A DNA stretch of 64,000 bases from Actinacidiphila yeochonensis CN732. Its GTDB lineage: Bacteria > Actinomycetota > Actinomycetes > Streptomycetales > Streptomycetaceae. The translations under genes were made by a program, and so were the position numbers. The notes beneath the pieces were generated by a model. The model worked only from the letters and a program-made list of their open reading frames with translations, searched no databases and was not told where the DNA came from. This document shows, piece by piece, positions 28,148-35,414 of the stretch. The stretch lies in the NCBI RefSeq assembly GCF_000745345.1, contig NZ_JQNR01000005.1, forward strand, positions 3,224,001-3,288,000, in the 5' to 3' direction. How positions within the stretch are numbered: the first letter of the stretch is position 1; each line of letters starts with the position of its first letter.

Positions 28148-28995
28148 TGAGTGTCCGAGCCGTCCGGTCCGGGCGCCGAGGACCGGTCCCGTACGTCGTC
28201 CTCCTCGGCTTCGTCGCGGTCGCGGTACTGATGGTGGGGCCGTTCGTCCTCGTCGCGATGAACTCGGTCAAGTCCAGGACCGATTTCGCCGCGCACGGCG
28301 GCATGTCCGTGCCGTCCTCCGTCGACCTCGACAGCTTCCGCACCTTCTGGAACTCGGTCGGATTCACCCATGTGCTGACCAACAGCGTGGTGGTCGGCGC
28401 GAGTGTCGCCGTTCTCGCCGTCGTCGTGTCCTTGTTCAACGCGTACGCGATCGGAATCGGCCGGGTCAAGGGCCGGCTGTGGATCCTCGGCGTCTTCCTG
28501 CTCGGCAACCTGCTGCCCCAGGAGGCCCTGGTCTACCCGCTCTACGACCTCGCCAAGCGGGTCGGGCTCTACGACAACATCCTCGCGGTGATCATCGTCT
28601 TCACGGTCATCCAGGGGGCGTTCGGCACCTATCTGCTCTCCTCGGTGCTCAGCTCCTTTCCGACCGAGATACTGGAGGCCGCACGGCTCGACGGAGCCGG
28701 ACGGTGGCGGATCCTCTGGCGGATCGTCGTGCCGGTCAGCCGGCCGACCATCGGTGTGATGCTGACGCTCTTCTTCATCTGGACCTGGAACGAGTTCTTC
28801 ATCCCGATGGTCCTGCTGCCGTCCAGCGCGAACCAGACGGTCTCGGTGTCGATCGCCACCACCCAGGGCCAGCACATGGTCGACATCACGATGCAGGCCG
28901 CCTCCTCGATGCTCGCCGTCATTCCGGCGGTCATCTTCTTTCTCCTCTTCCAGCGGACCCTCACCCGAGGGGTCGCGGTCGGGGCCGTCAAGTAG
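28147..28995 (+). CDS. Carbohydrate ABC transporter permease (MalG-like)
   Basis: A 282-residue permease, partner of the previous one, starting at ATG 28147 inside TGATG. Six membrane segments are visible, beginning with PYVVLLGFVAVAVLMVGPFVLVAM. The EAA loop reads EAARLDGAGRWRILWRIVVP near residue 178. The C-terminus FQRTLTRGVAVGAVK has the usual LxxGxxxGAVK ending of MalG relatives. A strong bidirectional hairpin follows 60 bases downstream. Confidence 0.92.
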   Translation: MSVRAVRSGRRGPVPYVVLLGFVAVAVLMVGPFVLVAMNSVKSRTDFAAHGGMSVPSSVDLDSFRTFWNSVGFTHVLTNSVVVGASVAVLAVVVSLFNAYAIGIGRVKGRLWILGVFLLGNLLPQEALVYPLYDLAKRVGLYDNILAVIIVFTVIQGAFGTYLLSSVLSSFPTEILEAARLDGAGRWRILWRIVVPVSRPTIGVMLTLFFIWTWNEFFIPMVLLPSSANQTVSVSIATTQGQHMVDITMQAASSMLAVIPAVIFFLLFQRTLTRGVAVGAVK

Positions 28996-29055
28996 CGCGG
29001 TAGCGGCGTCGCCCACGGGGAGTACGGCGTCTTCGCCGGCCCTCCGGGGCCGGTG

Positions 29056-29104
29056 GGCATCCGTGGCGTCGGCGACCGTCCTCGTCGCCGACGCCACGGA
29101 TGCC
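29056..29104. terminator. Bidirectional terminator, 21-bp perfect stem
   Basis: Bases 29056-29076 (GGCATCCGTGGCG...) are exactly complementary to 29084-29104, with a 7-base loop. The hairpin lies between the convergent permease and phospholipase genes and can stop transcription from both sides. Confidence 0.88.
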
Positions 29105-29111
29105 GTGACCG

Positions 29112-29171
29112 GACAGATCTTTTCCGACCTGTCCCTTTCGGATCGGTTCTTTTCCGATCAGTCCTTTTCGG
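29112..29171. repeat. Four imperfect 15-bp tandem repeats at the end of the phospholipase gene
   Basis: Units 29112-29126, 29127-29141, 29142-29156 and 29157-29171 each end in CTTTTCCG or CTTTTCGG (one unit CCTTTCGG). They are AT-richer than their surroundings. The last unit encodes the final residues of the phospholipase and the others continue past its stop. Confidence 0.7.
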
Positions 29172-31239
29172 CGGTGGCGATCCGTCCGGCGTAGCGCTGC
29201 GTCCAGGCGGCGTCGGCGGCGACGGTGACGACCACGTCGTAGTAGCCCGCCCGCGTCGGCCAGGTGGCGACCTTCGACGTGCCGTGGGCCACCGTGACCT
29301 TCTGGGTGCGGGCGAGGTGGTCGTGGGCGGTGAGGGTGTACTCCACCGGCTCGGTGCCGTCGTTGTGCAGCGTGAGCTCCACCTGGGCCTCGTGCTTGCC
29401 GCCCTTGCCCTGCAGCAGGTCGACCTCCACGCGGGGGAGGCCGCCCTCCCGCTTCCCGGCGGGCGCGACCCGGCCGGCGAACGACCGCACGAAGCCGTCG
29501 TTGGAGTAGATCGAGAAGGCGTAACCGCCGTCGGTGGCCTTGGTGTCCCAGGTGTACTCGCGCGGCTCGCGCGCGGAGACCGTGAACGGCGTGCTGGAGA
29601 ACGCCTGGTACTTGTCGGGGAACACCTGGAAGCTCAGGGCCTTGTCCTTCGGGCCGCCGGTCAGGGTCATCCGGGCGGTGACCGTTCCCGACGCGCGGTC
29701 CTCGGAGACCGTCGCGTGCGGGTGGAAGCCGAGCGGACGCGCCTTCATGTGGTCGGCGGCGATCGACACCGGCTGCTCGGCGAGCGGGTCCGGGAAGGCG
29801 GCCGGCCCCGGCTGCGGGTGGGCGAAGTCCAGCGCGCTGGTCAGGTCGCCCGCGATCGAGCGCCGCCAGTCGCTGATGTTGGGGGAGCGGAACGGCTTGC
29901 CCAGGTGCGCCGCCCACTTCTCCAGGAACGTGATCGTGGAGGTGTGGTCGAAGACCTCCGAGGCGACGTAGCCGCCGCGGGTCCACGGGGAGACCAGCAG
30001 CATCGGTACCCGCGGGCCGAAGCCGAGCGGGTAGTCGCCGGCGTACTCGCGCGCCGTGCCGGGCTCGGGCCACGGCGGCAGGACGTGGTCGAACTTCCCG
30101 TCGTTCTCGTCGTAGTTGAGGATGAAGAGGGTGTGGTCCCAGATGTCGGAGTTGCTCTGCAGGATGTCGAGGACCTTCTTGGTGTAGCGCTCGCCGTGCA
30201 GGGTGTCCGCGTCCGGGTGCTCTGACCAGCCGTAGGGCGCCACGATCCACGAGACCGCCGGCAGCGGGTTCCGCGCGCCCGGGCGGCAGGCGTCACGGAG
30301 GTCCTTGAGGACCGCGTCGAGGTTCTCGTCGGAGTCGTCGTCCGGCGAGGTGGCGCCGGAGTAGTACGTCGCGTTGCCGCGCCAGATCAGCCCGGTGCCG
30401 GGCCGCAGCTTCGGGTCGTCGGCGCTCAGCCCCTCCGGGTCGAACCCCTTGAAGTACTTCAGCTCGTTGTCGCCGTAGTCGCCGACCCAGCTGCTGACGT
30501 AACCCTGCCGTCCGTCGCCGCTGTTGTCGGAGTAGAGCCGCCAGTCGATTCCGGCCTGCTGGAGCTGCTCGGCCACCGTGATCCAGGAACGGGAGTAGTT
30601 GGACTCGTCCGTGTTGCCCGTCTCACTGTTGGCGGTGCCGCTCCACAGGTACTTCCGGTTGGGGTCGGTCGGACCGAACTCGGAGCAGAAGTACTGGTCG
30701 GCGATCGTGTACTGGGCGGCGACCGAGTGGTAGAAGCCCATGTAGCCGTCGCTGTGGTGGTTCATGCAGCTGGCGCCGTTGTGCCGGACCCACTGGTCCC
30801 ACGTGCGGTGGTTGACGTCGCCCCAGGCCCCGTGGTCGTTGCCCCAGCTCCCGTCGTCGACCTGCGGGGTGAAGACGGTGCCGGCGGCGTCCTTCTGCTG
30901 GAAGACGGTGGTGCCGTCCTGGAAGCGCAGCGCCTGCTTGTCGTCGAACCCGCGCACACCGGGGAACGTGCCGAAGTAGTGGTCGAGGGAACGGTTCTCC
31001 TGCATCAGGATCACGACATGCCTCAGGTCGGACATGGTGCCCCTGAAGCCCTTCGGCAACACGTACCGGGGATTCGGAGCGGCGTGGGCGCTTCCCGCTC
31101 CGGCGGTCGCGCCGAGCGCCAGCGTCCCCGCGGCGGCACCTGTGCCCTGGAGGAACCGGCGACGGGTGGTGCCGGTCGCCTTCTCTGCTGTGGCGCTGGG
31201 ACCGGACTCCGGTGTCGTGGCGATCGGATCGGGGGCCAT
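29158..31239 (-). CDS. Phosphocholine-specific phospholipase C, Tat-exported
   Basis: A 693-residue secreted enzyme of the PlcA/PlcN (acid-phosphatase-like) family, which hydrolyses phosphatidylcholine-type lipids to diacylglycerol and the phospho-headgroup. The N-terminus has a twin-arginine signal (TTRRRFLQG near residue 25, then an Ala/Gly-rich core and AHA cleavage region). Catalytic-domain signatures are VVILMQENRSLDHYFGTFPGVRGF near residue 75, NHHSDGYMGFYH, YDENDGKFDHV and PRVPMLLVSPW. Two C-terminal beta domains (about residues 500-690) match the repeats found in this family. AAGGAGCG precedes ATG 31239. In Streptomyces such enzymes are commonly phosphate-starvation induced; I did not find a clear PHO box. 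Confidence 0.9.
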   Translation of the reverse strand: MAPDPIATTPESGPSATAEKATGTTRRRFLQGTGAAAGTLALGATAGAGSAHAAPNPRYVLPKGFRGTMSDLRHVVILMQENRSLDHYFGTFPGVRGFDDKQALRFQDGTTVFQQKDAAGTVFTPQVDDGSWGNDHGAWGDVNHRTWDQWVRHNGASCMNHHSDGYMGFYHSVAAQYTIADQYFCSEFGPTDPNRKYLWSGTANSETGNTDESNYSRSWITVAEQLQQAGIDWRLYSDNSGDGRQGYVSSWVGDYGDNELKYFKGFDPEGLSADDPKLRPGTGLIWRGNATYYSGATSPDDDSDENLDAVLKDLRDACRPGARNPLPAVSWIVAPYGWSEHPDADTLHGERYTKKVLDILQSNSDIWDHTLFILNYDENDGKFDHVLPPWPEPGTAREYAGDYPLGFGPRVPMLLVSPWTRGGYVASEVFDHTSTITFLEKWAAHLGKPFRSPNISDWRRSIAGDLTSALDFAHPQPGPAAFPDPLAEQPVSIAADHMKARPLGFHPHATVSEDRASGTVTARMTLTGGPKDKALSFQVFPDKYQAFSSTPFTVSAREPREYTWDTKATDGGYAFSIYSNDGFVRSFAGRVAPAGKREGGLPRVEVDLLQGKGGKHEAQVELTLHNDGTEPVEYTLTAHDHLARTQKVTVAHGTSKVATWPTRAGYYDVVVTVAADAAWTQRYAGRIATAEKD

Positions 31240-31552
31240 GGACGCTCCTTACAGGTAGGCGTGGGCATTCGCGGACGGACGCCGCAGCCAGCTCATACAA
31301 GCCACCGGACACCAACTCCGTGTGAACGCCGGTGGAGCAGTGACCAGCGGGACATCGACCGCGAGGCCGTCAACTTCCGGGCGTACAAGGCCCCGTTGCC
31401 CGGTACTGAGCCTGTGGCGGGCGCGGGTGACGCGGCAGGGTCGTGCCGCCGGCCGCGTGCGGTCGGGTGAGGGAACGCGCAGGCCGTCGGGGGGGGGTGA
31501 CGGGTCGCCATGACGCGCGGCGGGCACCGGCGTTGCCCGAGCACGGCAGCTC

Positions 31553-31602
31553 CGTCGGCTCCGTGAGCGCTGTCGGTTCTGTCAGCGCTCACGGAGCCGA
31601 CG
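31553..31602. other. Long perfect hairpin in a divergent intergenic region
   Basis: CGTCGGCTCCGTGAGCGCTG (31553-31572) is exactly complementary to 31583-31602, with a 10-base loop. It sits between two genes that point away from each other, so it is not an ordinary terminator of either. The 650-base gap 31240-31887 has no supported gene; besides this hairpin it contains the G-tract and DnaA box listed separately. Confidence 0.8.
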
Positions 31603-31773
31603 ACGCCGTCAGCACCGGGCCGGCGGTACCGGCCGCTCTCGCGGAGCGAAAGGAATCGGCCACGACTCCGCGTATCCGGGAGCCGCTGGTGTCGCACCCG
31701 AGCGGCGCGGCGCGAGCCCTGCCGCGCCGACGCAGGGAGCGGGGGCTCCGGGACCCGCGGAGACGATCCGGCT

Positions 31774-31799
31774 GGGGGCTGGGGGCTGGGGGCTGGGGG
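31774..31799 (+). other. Potential G-quadruplex, four G5 tracts
   Basis: Four runs of five G separated by CT (31774-31778, 31781-31785, 31788-31792, 31795-31799), an ideal intramolecular quadruplex pattern, about 90 bases before the DUF4192 start. Confidence 0.75.
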
Positions 31800-31825
31800 C
31801 TATCGGCTCGGGGCTCGGCGAGGGG

Positions 31826-31834
31826 TTATCCACA
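31826..31834 (+). promoter_or_regulatory. Single DnaA box
   Basis: TTATCCACA is an exact match to the strong DnaA box. It lies 54 bases before the DUF4192 start and 27 bases after the G-tract. A single box suggests regulation or DnaA titration, not an origin. Confidence 0.6.
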
Positions 31835-31887
31835 GCCGAACGGGTGGAGTCCCGCGCGGGGTTCGCCGGATGCGCCATCGTCGAGCC

Positions 31888-33129
31888 ATGACTCACAGCA
31901 ACGAGAACCAGCACGGAACGGCGCCGGAGACCCCGGCGGAGGTCAAGGTCACCCTGGGCGGGCCCGCGGAGCTCGCCGACGCCCTGCCGTATCTCCTCGG
32001 CTTCCACTGCACGGACAGCGTGGTGCTCGTCGCGCTGCACGGCGCGCAGGGCCGTCTCGGCGGCAGAGTGCGGGCCGGCCTGCCGCCGCAGCCGGAGGAC
32101 TGGCCGGCGGCGGCCCGGGAGCTGGCCCGCGGACTCGTCGAGGGCAGCATCCGGCGTGGTGCCCGGCCGGACGGGATCGTGGTGTACCTCTGCCAGGAGC
32201 CGCGCGCGGGCGAGGCCCCCGCGCGCGTCATGGAGCGGTTGCGCCCGCTCGCGCAGCAACTGCGGGTGGCGTGCGGGGCGCTGGACGTACCGGTGGTCGA
32301 GGCGCTGTGCGTGTCCGCCCGCCGCTGCTGGTCCTACTGCGCGCCGACCTCCGAACGGCTGCCGGAGGAGGGCACCGCGCTGCCGCCGCCGGGCACCACC
32401 GCGATCGCCGCCACCACCGCGTACGCCGGCCTGCCCGCGCCCTGCTCGCTGCGCGCCGTCGAGGCCCGGCTGACCCCGCGCGCGGGCGGTGGCGAGGCGC
32501 AGGAGGCCGCCTTCGACATCGCCCGCGCCGAGCTGGTGCCGCGCGTGCTCGGCGAGCAGGGGGAGGAGGAGCTGCGCCGCCGCACCCTCGGGCTGGCCCG
32601 GGCGGTGATGGAACGGCTTCGCGCGGCGCCGCGGATCGACGCCCCGTCCGACTGCGACCTCAGGGACGACGGTCTGCTCGGGGACGCGGAGGCGGCCGCG
32701 ATCGTGCTCGGCCTCCAGGACCGCTGCGCCCGGGACCGGGCGGCCGAGTGGGTCGGGCCCCTGGACGCCGACGCGGCCCTGCGGCTGTGGCGGGCACTGG
32801 CCCGACGCTGCCGCGGGTCCTACACCGACCACGCGGCGCCGCCGCTCTCCCTCGCCGGCTGGGTCGCCTGGTCCACGGGGGACGGGATCGAGGCGCGGGT
32901 GGCGCTGCGGATGGCACTGGACCGCGAACCCCGGTACACCTTCGCCCGGCTGCTGCACACCTCGGTGAACGAGGGCCTGGACCCTGAGTCGCTGCGGAGC
33001 TGCCTGCGCCGCGAGCGGCGCAGGCGGGTGGCGGGCGCTGTCAGAGTTCGCCGCGCGCCAGCCGGATCAGCCGGTCGAGGACCGCGCCACCACTCGCCCG
33101 GAGGCCGTCGTGTTCGAATTCGTCGGTGA
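31888..33129 (+). CDS. DUF4192 family protein
   Basis: A 413-residue actinobacterial DUF4192 protein, function unknown. Typical features are VKVTLGGPAELADALPYLLGFHCTDSVVLVALHG near residue 20, the central IAATTAYAG region, and the C-terminal helices LSLAGWVAWSTGDGIEARVALRMAL near residue 325 followed by ARLLHTSVNEGLDPESLRSCLRRERRRR. ATG 31888 (MTHSNENQH) is preferred to ATG 31870. The usual family C-terminus ends soon after the RRERRRR helix; here the frame continues about 35 residues as an Arg/Gly/Pro tail that overlaps the 3' end of the convergent hydrolase gene by 89 bases. Confidence 0.85.
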   Translation: MTHSNENQHGTAPETPAEVKVTLGGPAELADALPYLLGFHCTDSVVLVALHGAQGRLGGRVRAGLPPQPEDWPAAARELARGLVEGSIRRGARPDGIVVYLCQEPRAGEAPARVMERLRPLAQQLRVACGALDVPVVEALCVSARRCWSYCAPTSERLPEEGTALPPPGTTAIAATTAYAGLPAPCSLRAVEARLTPRAGGGEAQEAAFDIARAELVPRVLGEQGEEELRRRTLGLARAVMERLRAAPRIDAPSDCDLRDDGLLGDAEAAAIVLGLQDRCARDRAAEWVGPLDADAALRLWRALARRCRGSYTDHAAPPLSLAGWVAWSTGDGIEARVALRMALDREPRYTFARLLHTSVNEGLDPESLRSCLRRERRRRVAGAVRVRRAPAGSAGRGPRHHSPGGRRVRIRR

Positions 33130-34351
33130 CCCAGGTGCGCAGCCCGCGCACCGCGCGGGCGGTCGCGAGCGAGTCCGCGGTGTCGACGTACATGTCGTCG
33201 TGGTAGACGGCCGCCGCCACCGGCACCTCGTTCCGCGCCAGTTGGGCGGGGTCGTAGAGGTCCGGCCACTCCGTGCGCTGCGCCAGCAGCTCCGCCGCCT
33301 CGCGCAGCGGTGCCAGCGCCGGATCGTTGGTGAACATCCACGGGTGGATGGTCTCGCCGGTGAAGAGCACGGGCGCGTCCGCGGCGAGCGCGGCGTCGGC
33401 GTCGAACTGCGGGAAGTCGCCGCGCACCCGCTCCGCGGCCCAGTCGGTCGCGCCCGGGGCGAGGGAGCCCTGCCCGTAGATGGGTTCGTGCATGACCGCG
33501 TAAAGGGGGTTGCCGGCGAAGGACAGCTGCCGCTGTACGTCCCACAGGAAGGAGTCGGAGAGCTCGGGCCCCGCCGTGCCGGGTACGAAGGCGTCCTCGA
33601 TCAGGTAGTGGAGGGTGTGGGAGCCGGTGCTCGACCCGAGCATGATCCCGAGCGCCTGGAACGCCTCGGCGGTCAGCCGCCCGCCGCCGGGGAGCGCCAC
33701 CTCGCGGTCGCGCAGGTGGCGCACGATCCCGCGTACGGCCTCGGCGTCCTCGGGGTAGCGGGCGTAGTGGGCGAGGTTCTTGCGCTCGATGCGCGGGTAG
33801 GCCGCGCGGTAGACGTCCTCGGCGGTGGAGCGCAGTCCCGGCAGACCGCCGGTGACGAAGACCTCTCGCAGCCCCTCGGGTGCCGTCGAGAGGTAGGTCG
33901 TGGCGCAGAAACCGCCGAAGCTCTGCCCGAGCACGCTCCAGCGGCCGTCCTCGCCGAGCAGGGTCCGCCGGACGGCCTCACAGTCCTTGACGATCGAGTC
34001 GGCCCTGAAGTGCGACAGGTAGCGGGCCTGCGCGGCGGGGTCCCCCACCGCCGGAAGCGTCTGCCGGGTGGCGGGGGTGGAGCGGCCGGTGCCGCGCTGG
34101 TCGAGGAGCAGGACGCGGAAGTCCCTCAGCGCTCGGTCCAGCCAGCTGTCGCGGCCGATCGGACGCGGGGAGCGTCCGCCCGGTCCGCCCTGGAGATAGA
34201 GCAGCCACGGCAGCCCGTCGGCCTCCGCGCCCGCCGCGACCACCTCCCGGGCGTACACCTCGATCTGCGGGCCGCTCGGCTGCGCGTGGTCGAGGGGGAG
34301 GGCGAAGGTGTGGTCCTTGACGAGGGTGCCGGGCTGGCGGTGGACGGGCAT
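33041..34351 (-). CDS. Alpha/beta hydrolase, prolyl aminopeptidase-like (S33)
   Basis: A 436-residue cytoplasmic serine hydrolase of the prolyl aminopeptidase branch, which releases N-terminal proline from peptides. The oxyanion-loop motif LQGGPGGRSPRP is near residue 44, LLLDQRGTGRST follows, the nucleophile elbow is LGQSFGGFC near residue 132, and late acid/histidine candidates are LFTGETIHPWMF and TDEFEHDGLR near the end. ATG 34351 is preceded by CGGAGAG. The frame remains open upstream to 34960 but that part is antisense to the NUDIX gene. Its last 89 bases overlap the convergent DUF4192 gene. Confidence 0.88.
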   Translation of the reverse strand: MPVHRQPGTLVKDHTFALPLDHAQPSGPQIEVYAREVVAAGAEADGLPWLLYLQGGPGGRSPRPIGRDSWLDRALRDFRVLLLDQRGTGRSTPATRQTLPAVGDPAAQARYLSHFRADSIVKDCEAVRRTLLGEDGRWSVLGQSFGGFCATTYLSTAPEGLREVFVTGGLPGLRSTAEDVYRAAYPRIERKNLAHYARYPEDAEAVRGIVRHLRDREVALPGGGRLTAEAFQALGIMLGSSTGSHTLHYLIEDAFVPGTAGPELSDSFLWDVQRQLSFAGNPLYAVMHEPIYGQGSLAPGATDWAAERVRGDFPQFDADAALAADAPVLFTGETIHPWMFTNDPALAPLREAAELLAQRTEWPDLYDPAQLARNEVPVAAAVYHDDMYVDTADSLATARAVRGLRTWVTDEFEHDGLRASGGAVLDRLIRLARGEL

Positions 34352-34598
34352 GGGTGTCTCTCCGGAAGGTGCGAGGCGGTGCCGGGCAGCGCGGGCTCCC
34401 CTGCGCAGAACGGTAGCCCCGCGCGGGCCCGGGCTCCCTGCCGGGTGCCGGCGCGGGCGCCCTCCGGTCGGGGACGGCCGCGGTGCCGACCGCGGTGCCG
34501 ACTGGGGGCACGGGGGCCGACCCGGTGGCGGCCGGGTCCCCCACCAGCGACTTAGCGGAAAGCGGCGGCCTGATCGCCGAGAGCGTCGATCGAGCTGT

Positions 34599-34623
34599 TT
34601 ATCGTCAAGGAGACGACTAAGAT
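34599..34623 (+). promoter_or_regulatory. Inverted repeat over the NUDIX regulator promoter
   Basis: TTATCGTC (34599-34606) and GACGACTAA (34612-34620) form an imperfect inverted repeat that overlaps a -10 box TAAGAT (34618-34623). The ATG follows seven bases later, so the transcript is probably leaderless. This is a plausible autoregulatory operator for the NrtR-like product. Confidence 0.5.
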
Positions 34624-34630
34624 CACGGGC

Positions 34631-35364
34631 ATGCCTCCCTACGACCCGTCGGCCTTCCCGCCCTTCGCCGTCACCGTGGATCTGGTGGTGCTCACCGTGC
34701 GGCACCACACGCTGTGTGCGCTGGCCGTGCGACGGGGCGAGCCTCCGTTCCAGGGGCGGTGGGCGCTGCCGGGGGCTTCGTCCGGGAGGACGAGGACCTC
34801 TCCCAGGCCGCGGCGCGGGAGCTGGTCGAGGAGACGGGGCTGCGGGCGCAGAGCGGCGCCCATCTGGAGCAGCTGGCGACCTACGGCGACCCGGGTCGTG
34901 ATCCGCGTATGCGCGTGGTGAGCGTGGCCCACCTGGTGCTCGCGCCCGACCTGCCGGCACCGCGGGCCGGTGGCGACGCGCGCGGCGCCCGGTGGGCGCC
35001 GGTGAGCACGCTCGTGGACGAGGGAGGGAAGGAGCCGCCGGGGGAGAGCGCGGTGCTGGCCTTCGACCACGGGCGGATTCTGGCCGACGGAGTGGAGCGT
35101 GCCCGGTCGAAGATCGAGTACTCCTCGCTGGCCACGGCGTTCTGCCCGCCGGAGTTCACGGTCGGCGAGCTGCGCCGGGTCTACGAGGCGGTGTGGGGCG
35201 TGGCGTTGGACCCGCGCAACTTCCACCGCAAGGTGACCGGGACGGTCGGCTTCCTGGTGCCGACGGGCGGTACGACGACCCGTCAGGGCGGCCGGCCGGC
35301 ACAGCTGTTCCGGGCCGGTGGTGCCGCGCTGCTCAACCCGCCCATGCTGCGACCGGAAGTCTGA
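34631..35364 (+). pseudogene. NUDIX hydrolase / NrtR-like regulator with a one-base frameshift
   Basis: Translation from ATG 34631 gives a NUDIX N-terminus (FAVTVDLVVLTVRHHTLCALAVRRGEPPFQGRWALPG). The NUDIX box then continues in a different frame (GFVREDEDLSQAAARELVEETGL), followed by a C-terminal winged-helix region (STLVDEGGKEPPGESAVLAFDHGRIL, IEYSSLATAFCPPEFTVGELRRVYEAVWG, NFHRKVTGTVGFLVPTG) typical of NrtR, the ADP-ribose-responsive repressors of NAD metabolism. The break falls in a run of five G at 34771-34775; six G would restore WALPGGFVRED exactly. The gene is thus either truly broken, phase-variable, or affected by a sequencing error. If intact the product would be about 244 residues. 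The C-terminal frame alone lacks a proper start. Confidence 0.8.
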
Positions 35365-35414
35365 TTCGCTGGTATTTGTCCGTTTGTTGATGATTTCAGC
35401 GCTATGGTGCTGAG

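Noticed and set aside
31774..31834. Replication origin
   Set aside because: Only one DnaA box and no dnaA/dnaN neighbourhood.
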